Shown: one piece after another, positions 9,436 through 18,306 of the stretch
How positions within the stretch are numbered: the stretch's first letter is position 1
Layout: each line of letters begins with the position of its first letter
Assembly: GCA_014384345.1 (NCBI GenBank)
Contig: JACNGB010000026.1
Location: 1-61,170, forward strand
Reading direction: 5' to 3'
DNA: 61,170 nucleotides
Source of the DNA: Candidatus Thioglobus pontius
Lineage (GTDB): Bacteria > Pseudomonadota > Gammaproteobacteria > PS1 > Pseudothioglobaceae
The notes under the pieces: generated by a model
The model's input: the letters and a program-made list of their open reading frames with translations, nothing else
What the model was told of the DNA's origin: nothing
Database searches by the model: none
Made by a program: the position numbers and the translations under genes

Positions 9436-9981
9436 TTATTTTGCTTTATTTAAAACAATCGCACTGCATTTTAATGGGCGTGAATAATGTGCAGGGATTT
9501 TGTGTTGGTTGTTAAATAAAACAGGGGCTAGCGCTTTTAACATATCTTCGTAGATGGGCTTTTTAAAGTCAATCACCTCTTCAATAGGATTCCAATAATC
9601 AACCCAGGCCCAATCATCGAATTCAATATCAGAATGAGTATCTAGTTTAATATTATTTTCACTTGATGTAAGACGAAGTAGAAACCACACTTGTTTTTGA
9701 CCAACGCATATAGGCTTTTGAGAGCGTCTAATATGATAATCTGGCAAGTCATAGCGTAGCCATTTTGGCGTTTTGGCAATGACATTAACGTCACTCTTGG
9801 TTAAGCCGATTTCTTCATTAAGCTCACGAAAAAGCGCTTCAAGATCGTTTTCACCTTGATCAATGCCACCCTGAGGCAATTGCCAAGAGTCTTGGTTGTG
9901 ACGTTTGGCTAGTAACACCTGTTGTTTGTCATTGGTAATGACAATGCCAACATTGGCTCGATAGCCTTGCTTATCGATCAT
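9436..9981 (-). CDS. rppH: RNA pyrophosphohydrolase RppH (Nudix)
   Basis: A 181-residue Nudix hydrolase that removes pyrophosphate from the 5' end of mRNAs and so triggers decay. The Nudix box is visible (GGIDQGENDLEALFRELNEE, about residues 38-57). The start MIDKQGYRANVGIV and the LPQGG segment are diagnostic of RppH/NudH. It sits just downstream of the Bax-inhibitor-like gene on the same strand. Confidence 0.92.
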   Translation of the reverse strand: MIDKQGYRANVGIVITNDKQQVLLAKRHNQDSWQLPQGGIDQGENDLEALFRELNEEIGLTKSDVNVIAKTPKWLRYDLPDYHIRRSQKPICVGQKQVWFLLRLTSSENNIKLDTHSDIEFDDWAWVDYWNPIEEVIDFKKPIYEDMLKALAPVLFNNQHKIPAHYSRPLKCSAIVLNKAK

Positions 9982-10001
9982 GGCGGTTTATTGGCTACGG
10001 T

Positions 10002-10670
10002 TTAGTCGTCGTTAGAAAAAGCACCTAATAAGTGTAGTAGGCTAGTGAACATATTGTGCAGTGCTAAGTACAAACCAACGGTAGCAGAAATATAGTTAGT
10101 TTCACCGCCATTGATAATGGCAGACATTTGGCTCAACATGAACGCACCCATAATCATCACCACAGCAAATGACATTAACAAGCTAAAGGCTGACGACTCA
10201 ATGAAAAAGAAATTAATGAGCGATAAAGCGATAATGCCAATCATGGCAAAAAAGATCATGCCATTTAAAAAACTAAAGTCCTTTTTACTATTTTGAGCGT
10301 AAAAACTAATCGCAAAAAATGCAATACCTGTGCCAGTTAAGGCTTGAACTACCAGATCTGCACCATTTGGCAGGGCTAAGTAATGTGACAGCATTGGGCC
10401 GATTGAATAGCCTAACAAGCCGGCAATACCAAAGGCGGTTATGATGCCTTTGTTGCTATTTTGGGTTTTTGGCAATACAAACCAAATAACCACAATTGCG
10501 GCAATTGAGCTGGCCATGGCTGAACCAAATCCAGCGCCAGAGGCAATGGAGAGCCACGAGGCTAAGCCGCCAAATACCAGTGTGTAAGATAATAATCTCA
10601 TGGTATCTGATAGTACTTTGTTTTTAACTTGAATATTGCTAATGGTAGTGCTTGTTGAGAAAGTGTTCAT
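10002..10670 (-). CDS. Bax inhibitor-1/YccA family membrane protein
   Basis: A polytopic protein of about 222 residues with roughly seven hydrophobic segments and the C-terminal pattern seen in YccA/BI-1 proteins (an NYISATVGLYLALHNMF segment followed by a short acidic tail). In E. coli YccA interacts with the membrane protease FtsH; the role here is inferred only from the family. The ORF track starts 22 codons upstream. I prefer the ATG at 10670 because AGGAAC precedes it and because this frees the intergenic region shared with divergent murD. Confidence 0.8.
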   Translation of the reverse strand: MNTFSTSTTISNIQVKNKVLSDTMRLLSYTLVFGGLASWLSIASGAGFGSAMASSIAAIVVIWFVLPKTQNSNKGIITAFGIAGLLGYSIGPMLSHYLALPNGADLVVQALTGTGIAFFAISFYAQNSKKDFSFLNGMIFFAMIGIIALSLINFFFIESSAFSLLMSFAVVMIMGAFMLSQMSAIINGGETNYISATVGLYLALHNMFTSLLHLLGAFSNDD

Positions 10671-10734
10671 AATTAGTTCCTGTGAATTAAGCGTGTAAAA
10701 TAACCCTATTTTATACTGAAAACAATTCAATAGC

Positions 10735-12039
10735 ATGAAACTGGTTTTAGGTCTTGGTGATACAGGTTTGTCAATCGTTCGGTTTTTATCAAAGCATAAT
10801 GTTGCTTACAGACTGGCTGATAGTCGCATACAACCCCCATTGTTATCTGACTATTTGTCAGAATTTTTAAGTTCAGCGCCCGCATTGGGTGATTGGACGC
10901 AAGATTTATTAACCGACATTGATGAAGTGTTTATTAGTCCTGGCATTGCGCAAACGCAAACTATTGTTGTCTGGGCAAGAGAAAAAAACATCCCAGTAAC
11001 CAGTGATATTGAATTATTTTCACGTTATGCTAAAGCGCCCGTTATTGGTATTACTGGCTCAAATGGCAAGTCAACAGTTACCCAATTATTGGGCGAAATG
11101 ATTGCCAATGAAGGTAAAAAAGTAGCGATAGGTGGCAATATTGGTAAACCTGCGCTTGATTGCTTGGATGATAAAATCGAATATTACGTGTTAGAGCTAT
11201 CTAGTTATCAGCTGGATTACACCAAAGAGTTAGACTTGTTAACAGGTGTTGTGCTTAATATTACTCCTGATCATCTTGATAGATATAAAAGTTTTGATGA
11301 TTATGTGGATTCAAAACTGAGTCTGTACCAATATTGCCAACATTTGGTGGTGAATATTGACGAGCCACTAGTGCCTAAGAAGCAATCAGCCAAACATTTC
11401 GGTGTGGATATGCCAAAACAGCCCACTGACTTTGGTACGGTAACTTGCCATGGTAGTTGTTATTTTTTAAAAGGTGATGATGTGCTGATGTATGTGGGCG
11501 ACATGCAGCTGATTGGCGAACACAATGTAACCAATGTATTGGCAGCACTTGCTTTGGGCGATCAAATTGGTCTTAGCACCGACGCCATGGTGGAAAGCAT
11601 TAAAAATTTTAAAGGCCTAGAGCATCGACTAGAATGGGTGGCTAAAAAACAAGGTGTTGATTACTATAATGATTCCAAAGCTACCAATGTCGCCTCAACA
11701 ATCACTGCAATTAGCGCATTAGTTGATCGCCATGAAAACATTGTATTGATTGCTGGTGGCGTTGCTAAGGATGAAGATTATTCAGAGTTATTTGAACTAA
11801 TTGATAAAGATGTTGCTAGTGTGGTATTAATTGGCCAGAGCGCAGAAACATTTGGAGAAGGTATTAATAAAGCTATTATTAGTTATGCCGATTCAATGAA
11901 TGAGGCAGTTAGTTTGGCGGGCGACATGGTTAATGATGGCGTGGTCTTGTTGTCTCCTGCCTGTGCTAGTTTTGATCTGTTTGACAATTTTGAACATCGT
12001 GGCCAGGTTTTTAAACAGGCTGTATTTAATGGCTCTTGA
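10735..12039 (+). CDS. murD: UDP-N-acetylmuramoylalanine--D-glutamate ligase
   Basis: Mur ligase that adds D-glutamate to UDP-MurNAc-L-Ala in peptidoglycan precursor synthesis. It shows the ATP motif GITGSNGKSTVTQLL near residue 106, the central domain, and the C-terminal domain segment NDSKATNVAS near 318. Length (434) is normal. murD stands alone here, several kilobases from murC-murB-ddl, so the usual division and cell-wall cluster has been broken up. Its end overlaps convergent miaA by 14 nt. Confidence 0.93.
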   Translation: MKLVLGLGDTGLSIVRFLSKHNVAYRLADSRIQPPLLSDYLSEFLSSAPALGDWTQDLLTDIDEVFISPGIAQTQTIVVWAREKNIPVTSDIELFSRYAKAPVIGITGSNGKSTVTQLLGEMIANEGKKVAIGGNIGKPALDCLDDKIEYYVLELSSYQLDYTKELDLLTGVVLNITPDHLDRYKSFDDYVDSKLSLYQYCQHLVVNIDEPLVPKKQSAKHFGVDMPKQPTDFGTVTCHGSCYFLKGDDVLMYVGDMQLIGEHNVTNVLAALALGDQIGLSTDAMVESIKNFKGLEHRLEWVAKKQGVDYYNDSKATNVASTITAISALVDRHENIVLIAGGVAKDEDYSELFELIDKDVASVVLIGQSAETFGEGINKAIISYADSMNEAVSLAGDMVNDGVVLLSPACASFDLFDNFEHRGQVFKQAVFNGS

Positions 12040-12970
12040 TAAAATTTAGCGATTTTTCAACATCACCTTGCGCTAGTCTCAACCCTTTAGTTTCGCTTTT
12101 TAGCCAAGTACTCTGGCGTTTACATAGTTGGCGGGTGGCAATAATGGCACGTTCAATCATCTTAGTCTCATCCATTTCTCCGTTTAAAAACTGCCAAGCT
12201 TGACGGTAGCCGACACAGCGAATCGAAGGCAAGTCTTCATGCAGACTTGTATCTTGTTTTAAAGCTTTAACCTCGTTAATAAAACCTTGTTTCATCATCT
12301 GATGAAAGCGAGTTTCAATACGCTGATGGAGTAAGGACCGATCAGGCATGAGAATAATTTTTTGAATTTTACAATCAAGCCCACCTTGTTTTTGCCCTTG
12401 TAATTTTGTGAGTGTTTGCCCACTGATATCAAATACTTCCAGCGCACGAGTAATTCGTTGAGAGTCGTTAGGATGGATTCTTTTTGCGGCAATAGGGTCA
12501 ATTTCTGTTAACTCTTTGTGTAATGCTTCACTGCCTCTTTCCTTGAGTAGTTGGTTAAATTTAAGTCGAGACTCATTGGTGGATTCTGGCAAATCTGATA
12601 GACCGTGTTCTAGCGCATTAAAATAAAATGAGGTGCCACCCACTAAAATCGGTAGTTCGTTGTTGGCAAAAGCTAAATTGATTTGCACTGTAGCATCGTT
12701 AACAAAATCTTGCGCCGAATACGACTCATTGGGTTTGCAAATGTCAACCAAATAATGAGGGTGTTTGGCCAGTGTTTGTTTATCTGGCTTAGCAGTTCCA
12801 ATGTTCATACCTTGGTAGATCAAAGCAGAGTCAACGCTAATCAATCTCGCCTTAATGTGCTGACTAATTTCGATAGCCAAATCGGTTTTTCCAGAGGCGG
12901 TAGGACCCATTAAAAACAGGGCGGTATTAGCAGGTGGATGGGGCACAAAGATCCTTGTATTAGTAAGCAT
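12026..12970 (-). CDS. miaA: tRNA dimethylallyltransferase
   Basis: Prenylates A37 of tRNAs reading UNN codons, the substrate later used by MiaB, which is also in this window. It has the P-loop GPTASGKT near residue 22, the SVDSALIYQGMNIGTAKP segment, and GGTSFYF, all typical of MiaA. Length 314 is normal. It is divergent from the flavin reductase gene and overlaps the end of murD. Confidence 0.93.
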   Translation of the reverse strand: MLTNTRIFVPHPPANTALFLMGPTASGKTDLAIEISQHIKARLISVDSALIYQGMNIGTAKPDKQTLAKHPHYLVDICKPNESYSAQDFVNDATVQINLAFANNELPILVGGTSFYFNALEHGLSDLPESTNESRLKFNQLLKERGSEALHKELTEIDPIAAKRIHPNDSQRITRALEVFDISGQTLTKLQGQKQGGLDCKIQKIILMPDRSLLHQRIETRFHQMMKQGFINEVKALKQDTSLHEDLPSIRCVGYRQAWQFLNGEMDETKMIERAIIATRQLCKRQSTWLKSETKGLRLAQGDVEKSLNFIKSH

Positions 12971-12993
12971 TTATAATAACTACCTAGATTATA

Positions 12994-14040
12994 ATGTCAG
13001 CATTAAAATTATTTGACAATAAATACATGTTTACAGTAGAAAATCAGGCCACTGGTAGTAGTTTTCAAGTTGAAAAAAATGAAATTATTCTTGATGGTGC
13101 AATGAGCAATGGTATTGGCTTCCCTTATGGGTGTAGAAATGGCTTTTGTGGCAAATGTAAAGCAACCTTGATTGAAGGCGAGGTGGATTATAAAGATGGC
13201 GTACCGCCAGGTTTGAGCGCTGAAGAGGTTGCTGATCGTATGATTCTGCCTTGTAAGTGTAGCGCCCAAAGCGATTTGTCTATTGTATTAACAGAGTTGA
13301 AAAGCGTTGCTGATATTGAGGTGAGAACACTGCCTTGTAAGGTGGATAAAATTGAGCATTTGAATCATGATGTTGCAAAGGTGGTTTTAAAGATTCCGGG
13401 TAATGAAGCGTTGCAATATTTAGCAGGGCAATACATTGATTTAATCCATCCTGATTTTGAGCCGCGCGCTTTTTCAATTGCCAATGCACCGCATAATACT
13501 GGATTAATTGAATTACACGTGCGTTTAATCTCAGGCGGTAAATTTACCAATTTTGTTTTTAATGAGCTGCAAGAAAAATCTTTATTAAAAATTGAAGGCC
13601 CTAAGGGTAGTTTTTATTTAAGAGAAACCAGTGAAAAGCCAATGATTATGGTGGCTGGTGGCACGGGATTTGGGCCAGTTAAGGCGATGGTTGAGCATGC
13701 CATTGAGTCAAACGCTCAAAGAAAAATTGATATTTATTGGGGCGCTCGAACTGAGCAAGACCTGTATACCGATCTGCCTCAAACCTGGGCTAAGGAATAT
13801 GATTACATTAATTTTATTCCCGTATTGTCTCAAGCGGATGAGCAGTGGCAAGGTCGCACAGGTTATGTGCATGAAGCTGTGTTAGCAGATTTTGAAACGC
13901 TGACTAATTATGAAGTATATGCTTGTGGTCCGCCAGAGATGGTGCGTTCAGCAGCTAATACCTTTGTTAAAAAAGGTATGTTTGAAAATAATTTTTATAA
14001 TGATAGCTTTGATTTTGCTTATCAGGCAGGTCAGTCATGA
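12994..14040 (+). CDS. 2Fe-2S ferredoxin/NAD(P)H-flavin reductase fusion
   Basis: An N-terminal plant-type ferredoxin domain has the cluster ligands in GCRNGFCGKC (near residues 46-55) plus a distal CKC. A ferredoxin-reductase-type FAD domain follows (RAFSIANAP near 156) and an NAD(P) domain (MVAGGTGFGPVKAM near 218, ending YACGPPEMV). This architecture is shared by CDP-6-deoxy-glucoseen reductase-like proteins and the reductase subunits of oxygenases, and the partner is unknown. An ATG 11 codons in would also suit. The end overlaps the BolA-like gene by 4 nt. Confidence 0.8.
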   Translation: MSALKLFDNKYMFTVENQATGSSFQVEKNEIILDGAMSNGIGFPYGCRNGFCGKCKATLIEGEVDYKDGVPPGLSAEEVADRMILPCKCSAQSDLSIVLTELKSVADIEVRTLPCKVDKIEHLNHDVAKVVLKIPGNEALQYLAGQYIDLIHPDFEPRAFSIANAPHNTGLIELHVRLISGGKFTNFVFNELQEKSLLKIEGPKGSFYLRETSEKPMIMVAGGTGFGPVKAMVEHAIESNAQRKIDIYWGARTEQDLYTDLPQTWAKEYDYINFIPVLSQADEQWQGRTGYVHEAVLADFETLTNYEVYACGPPEMVRSAANTFVKKGMFENNFYNDSFDFAYQAGQS

Positions 14041-14345
14041 GCGATATGCAACAACATTTAACCGAGCAATTGCAAACAGCATTCTCACCCAGCTATTTAG
14101 AAGTACTTAATGAGTCTTGTAATCACGCAGGCCCAGCAGCTGAGTCACACTTTAAATTGATTGTGGTGAGTGAACAGTTTGATGATCTTGCCTTAATCGC
14201 AAGACACCGCTTAATTAATCAATTATTTAAAGAAGAGTTAACGCATATCCATGCATTGGCTATGCACACTTATACGCCAGATGAATGGCAAAAAAAGCAG
14301 GGCGCACCCGCTTCACCACAATGCTCAGGCGGACATTTATCCTAG
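14037..14345 (+). CDS. BolA family protein
   Basis: A 102-residue BolA/IbaG-like protein. The conserved block around SHFKLIVVSEQF, RHRLIN and HALAMHTYTPDEW is the BolA core with its C-terminal histidine. BolA proteins work with monothiol glutaredoxins in Fe-S cluster handling or act as regulators. The gene overlaps the upstream reductase by 4 nt and the downstream mltD start by about 25 nt, so translation is probably coupled. Confidence 0.88.
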   Translation: MSDMQQHLTEQLQTAFSPSYLEVLNESCNHAGPAAESHFKLIVVSEQFDDLALIARHRLINQLFKEELTHIHALAMHTYTPDEWQKKQGAPASPQCSGGHLS

Positions 14346-15892
14346 CAATCGTTAGATATTGTTTATATGCATCTGTGTTATTACTGGGTGCGTGTAGTGC
14401 TCAAAGTGGCGCTAAAGAGGCGTTATCTTCTGTTAAACCCGATAGTATTAACGAGAAATCGGTTGCTACTAAGGTTGAACAAGATCTTTGGCGTTATATT
14501 GTTAATCGCTCAAACCTAAAAGCACCTGATGACAAGCATTTATATTGGCATATTGATTGGTTTAAAAAACACCCTGATTATTTAACGCGCATTACTAAGC
14601 GTGCACAGCCATATCTATATTTAGTGACTCAAGAGGTTGAGCGTGCAGGCTTGCCATTGGAAATTGCACTTTTACCAATTGTTGAATCTGCCTATTATCC
14701 TTTTTCTTATTCACATGGTACTGCTTCAGGCTTATGGCAATTTATTCCATCAACAGGAAAGTTATACGGCTTAAAAGACAGTTGGTGGTATGACGCCAGA
14801 CGCGATGTATTAGCCTCTACTAAGGCAGCGGTTAAATATCTTAAAAATTTAAAAAAGCTGTTCAAGGGTGATATGTTGCTGGCTATTGCTGCTTATAATT
14901 CAGGTCCAGGTCGTGTACAAAAAGCGATACGTGCCAATAAGTCACAAGGAAAGCCAACAGATTTTTGGCATTTAGAATTACCTAAAGAGACACGCGGCTA
15001 TGTGCCTAGATTATTAGCAGTAACTGAGCTGATTAAGCATCCAGAGAAATACACACAAACCATTACCCCAGTTGCTAATCAACCTGCACTATCTTCTATA
15101 AAACTAAACACTCAATTTGATTTAGCACTCATTGCACAATGGGCTGAGTTGGAGTTAGAGCAATTGTATACATTAAATCCTGGACTGAAGCGCTGGGCGA
15201 CACCAAGTAGTAATCATTACACATTGCTACTACCAATTAACAACATGGGTTTGTTTAAACAAGCGCTAGAAAACAATCCAACTATGGATCGACTTAAGTG
15301 GGTTCGACACCAAGTTAAACAGGGGGATAGCTTAAGTCAAATTGCTCAACAATACAGAACCACTATTGAGCAAATCACCAATGTGAATAAGTTAGATAAC
15401 CATTTGATTAAAGTGGGCGAGCATTTGATCGTGCCGATTGCCCAACAGCAAACAGCAGATTACGTTTTATCTGAGTCTGAGCGTGAAAAAGATCGCTTGA
15501 GTAAGCGCTCTGCCCGCCAAGTGATTCATCAGGTTAAATCGGGTGATAGTTTGTGGGGCATTGCCAATAAGTACAAAGTCAGCGTTAACAATTTAATTAA
15601 ATGGAATCATTTGAAAGATGTAAAGACGTTACCAGTAGGTAAACGTTTAACAATATGGCAGAAAAAATCTACACCTGTTAAAGATTTGTCTTCGGTAGTT
15701 CAGCAGGGTTTAAATATTGATCGAAAAGTGATTTATCGAGTCAAAAGTGGTGATAATTTATCAGTCATTGCTAACAAGTTTAATGTGAGCGTGTCACAGC
15801 TTAAATCTTGGAATCAGTTGGGTAATAAACCCCTGCAGCCTGGGCAAAAGTTAACCATTATGGTTAATGTAATTAATACCAAACTAAGATAA
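14321..15892 (+). CDS. mltD: Membrane-bound lytic murein transglycosylase D with three LysM domains
   Basis: A lipoprotein (lipobox LLLGAC) with an SLT catalytic domain near residues 100-230. The catalytic glutamate is in LLPIVESAY, and GTASGLWQFIPST and AAYNSGPGRV follow. Three LysM peptidoglycan-binding repeats lie near 327-371, 401-446 and 471-517. MltD cleaves glycan strands with 1,6-anhydro product formation. The ATG at 14321 gives a compact signal peptide; the track's ATG at 14285 lies further inside bolA and adds 12 charged residues. Confidence 0.9.
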   Translation: MLRRTFILAIVRYCLYASVLLLGACSAQSGAKEALSSVKPDSINEKSVATKVEQDLWRYIVNRSNLKAPDDKHLYWHIDWFKKHPDYLTRITKRAQPYLYLVTQEVERAGLPLEIALLPIVESAYYPFSYSHGTASGLWQFIPSTGKLYGLKDSWWYDARRDVLASTKAAVKYLKNLKKLFKGDMLLAIAAYNSGPGRVQKAIRANKSQGKPTDFWHLELPKETRGYVPRLLAVTELIKHPEKYTQTITPVANQPALSSIKLNTQFDLALIAQWAELELEQLYTLNPGLKRWATPSSNHYTLLLPINNMGLFKQALENNPTMDRLKWVRHQVKQGDSLSQIAQQYRTTIEQITNVNKLDNHLIKVGEHLIVPIAQQQTADYVLSESEREKDRLSKRSARQVIHQVKSGDSLWGIANKYKVSVNNLIKWNHLKDVKTLPVGKRLTIWQKKSTPVKDLSSVVQQGLNIDRKVIYRVKSGDNLSVIANKFNVSVSQLKSWNQLGNKPLQPGQKLTIMVNVINTKLR

Positions 15893-15897
15893 CCTTT

Positions 15898-16584
15898 ATG
15901 AACATTCTCCCTATTAATAAAATTATTGTTGCCAGTTTCGCTTTCGCACTAACGCATTGGAAAAAAATTATCGAAATTTCGATTCTGCCAGTGGCTGTTT
16001 CATTACCTTTTTTGTTTATCTTGCCACAAATGTTTGAGCTGATGGAAGTGGCATTTCAAGGTGGCGATATAACCACTGTTACATTGCCCGATAATCTAAT
16101 GTTGTATCTGGTGTTGTTTTTATATGGCTATGTTAATGTTTCTATCAACATCTATCGTTTGGTTATTTTAGGCCCTCAAAGTGTTTCTATTAAAACGCCA
16201 ATTGTTAACCTATCTCAAATTGCGCGTTTTGTTGGGCTAACCTTAATGGTTGGTTTTGTCACAACGGTGCCAGTTATGTTGACGGGCATTGGTTTTTTGC
16301 AACTAATTATTTATTTTTTAATCATTCCTGTGACACTTAACTTTATTAATATTGCCATTGGAGAGCCTTCAAAATATAAGTGGCAACTTAACTTTGTAAC
16401 TCAGGCTAATTTATTTTTATTACAAGCTATTATTCCGGCGTTAATCGGCATGATTGCCAGCATTCTGTTTAGCTCAATCGGCTTGCCTGAAATGTTTGAG
16501 TGGAGTGTTAAAGTGATTGTATTTTATTGGAGTGTGATTAATCTAGCGTTGTGTTATCAATTAATACAGGCGCATAAAGATTAA
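15898..16584 (+). CDS. Unknown multi-pass membrane protein
   Basis: I do not recognise this 228-residue protein. It has about five or six hydrophobic helices, a short basic N-terminus (HWKK) before the first helix, and no soluble domain or motif I can name. It starts 5 nt after mltD and is probably co-transcribed with it. Its stop overlaps convergent ftsQ by 4 nt. A role in the envelope is suggested only by context. Confidence 0.6.
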   Translation: MNILPINKIIVASFAFALTHWKKIIEISILPVAVSLPFLFILPQMFELMEVAFQGGDITTVTLPDNLMLYLVLFLYGYVNVSINIYRLVILGPQSVSIKTPIVNLSQIARFVGLTLMVGFVTTVPVMLTGIGFLQLIIYFLIIPVTLNFINIAIGEPSKYKWQLNFVTQANLFLLQAIIPALIGMIASILFSSIGLPEMFEWSVKVIVFYWSVINLALCYQLIQAHKD

Positions 16585-17435
16585 TATTTCAATGTAAATC
16601 CTTTTGGATAACGCATATCGTAAGTCGCCTTATTCAACTTTCGTAGTGGGATTTTTTTTCTAAGCTGAGCATAAATGTCGACAAATTTTTGCAGTCGTTG
16701 CGGTTGTTGATTGTAACCTAGCACAACTGTAATATTAGGCTCAAGATGTAAAGTGTCAATGTTGCTGCGAGTGAATGTGTTAATCGTAAATGTTTCTAAT
16801 TGTGCTTGGTAGGCTTGATAATCTGCATGTAAAGATTTGGCATTTTCAACCTCATCAGCAGAGCGGAGTTCGATGAAATTTTCTGCACTTTCTGCACTTT
16901 CTGCACTTTCTGCACTTTCTGCACTTTCTGCACTTTCTGCACTTTCTGCACTTTCTGCACTTTCTGCACTTTCTGACTGATGATAGAGTAAATTTTTTGG
17001 TTTGATTAGCTTACCTTGTTGTGTGATATAACCTTGGCAATTAGTAGTTTTAGGTGTTGTGCAATCAATATTTTGCCAACGGGTTGCCACTTGATGGGTG
17101 GTAATATGTATGTCGATAACATCTAGCAATGAGCGCTTTACTTGCGCAGTTAACACCCAAGGTTGCTGTTCAAGTGTTTGTTTAATGTTGGATAGGTCTA
17201 ATTGATGCAACTCTACCACCAAAGGTTTTATTTGTTGCTCTAAGGTAGTTTGAGAGACAAGCTCAGGATGGTCGATAGACCAGTTTAGCGTTACTTTAAG
17301 CAGTTTGGTCGGGTTGTACTGGTTCCAGCCCCAAGCAATTAAAGCGGTTAAAGTTATCAGTAGCACCGGCTTAATCCAATACTTAATGAGTTGAAGCGCT
17401 GAGCGTCTACGTCTATTACGTTTTTTAAACTTCAT
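16581..17435 (-). CDS. ftsQ: Cell division protein FtsQ with a SAE tandem-repeat insert
   Basis: Bitopic division protein linking FtsBL to the late divisome. It has a basic cytoplasmic N-terminus, one membrane helix (about residues 20-37), a POTRA domain (about 45-115) and a C-terminal beta domain. A run of about ten Ser-Ala-Glu units follows the segment KPKNLLYHQ at the start of the beta domain; FtsQ proteins I know lack this. The gene overlaps ddl by 11 nt, as in classical dcw clusters, but ftsA and ftsZ do not follow. The opposite-strand membrane protein comes instead. Confidence 0.88.
   Translation of the reverse strand: MKFKKRNRRRRSALQLIKYWIKPVLLITLTALIAWGWNQYNPTKLLKVTLNWSIDHPELVSQTTLEQQIKPLVVELHQLDLSNIKQTLEQQPWVLTAQVKRSLLDVIDIHITTHQVATRWQNIDCTTPKTTNCQGYITQQGKLIKPKNLLYHQSESAESAESAESAESAESAESAESAESAESAENFIELRSADEVENAKSLHADYQAYQAQLETFTINTFTRSNIDTLHLEPNITVVLGYNQQPQRLQKFVDIYAQLRKKIPLRKLNKATYDMRYPKGFTLKY
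16880..16969. repeat. 9-bp tandem repeat (10 perfect copies) inside ftsQ
   Basis: Ten uninterrupted copies of TTTCTGCAC on the plus strand, followed by one degenerate unit. On the coding strand this reads GCAGAAAGT, giving Ala-Glu-Ser. The unit is a multiple of three, so copy-number change by slippage would lengthen or shorten the protein without a frameshift. Confidence 0.97.
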
Positions 17436-18306
17436 TCGCTATTTGTTTAACGAGTTGATCAAAATCAATATGAGCCGCTTCAGCGGCCATGGGCACCAAA
17501 GAGTGAGAAGTCATACCCGGCACTGTATTAATCTCGAGCAAATAAGGCTGGTTGTTTTTATCCATAATAAAATCTATCCTGCCCCAGCCCGATGCACCAA
17601 TGGTCTTGAACGCTTTGAGCGCTAACATTTGCAGGTGGCGTTCTGCTTCGGCATCTAAGCCGCAAGGGCAGAGGTATTGAGTGGTGTTGGAATGATACTT
17701 GGACTCATAATTATAGAAATCTTGATCGGAGATAATCTTAATTACCGGCAAGGTTGTATCACCCAAAATAGCCACGGTATATTCATCGCCCTCAATCCAT
17801 CGCTCAATTAACACTTGATCATCATATTGCCAGGCTAATTCGAGCGCATCAGTTAATTGATCACGCTCATTCACTTTGCTAATACCAATGCTAGAGCCTT
17901 CACACACAGGCTTAACTGCCCAAGGCAGTGGGAAGTCAATTAAAGGGACGGGGTTGTTTTTAATGGCTAAGGCAGAGCTGGCAAGTGGCAAGCTGGCAGT
18001 TGCCCAAAGCTGTTTACTTAAGTGTTTGTTCATACCTTGTGCGCTGGCATTCGCATTAGAGCCGGTGTAGGCAATGTTTCGACTTTCTAGCTGTTGTTGA
18101 ATGAAGCCGTCTTCGCCACCACGACCATGTAGAACGATAAAGGCTAGATCAAAGGTAGTTTGCCAAAGTTGATCAAGATTGTCACCTTGCCAATCAAACT
18201 TAAAGCAGGGGATATGTTGATTGGTTAAAGCTTGATAAACTGCTTTACCACTTTTTAATGACACCGATCGTTCGGCTGAGTTACCACCCATTAATACAGC
18301 AATCAT
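17425..18306 (-). CDS. ddl: D-alanine--D-alanine ligase
   Basis: ATP-grasp ligase making the D-Ala-D-Ala dipeptide for peptidoglycan. MGGNSAERSVSLKSG at the N-terminus, VLHGRGGEDG near residue 58, VKPVCEGSSIG near 130 and LEINTVPGMTSHSLVP near 262 are Ddl signatures. Length 293 is slightly short but within the DdlB range. It overlaps murB by 4 nt and ftsQ by 11 nt. Confidence 0.94.
   Translation of the reverse strand: MIAVLMGGNSAERSVSLKSGKAVYQALTNQHIPCFKFDWQGDNLDQLWQTTFDLAFIVLHGRGGEDGFIQQQLESRNIAYTGSNANASAQGMNKHLSKQLWATASLPLASSALAIKNNPVPLIDFPLPWAVKPVCEGSSIGISKVNERDQLTDALELAWQYDDQVLIERWIEGDEYTVAILGDTTLPVIKIISDQDFYNYESKYHSNTTQYLCPCGLDAEAERHLQMLALKAFKTIGASGWGRIDFIMDKNNQPYLLEINTVPGMTSHSLVPMAAEAAHIDFDQLVKQIANEV

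Noticed and set aside
16880-16978. Frame-switching (phase-variable) repeat
   Set aside because: The unit is 9 bp, so changes in copy number keep the frame and cannot switch ftsQ on and off.
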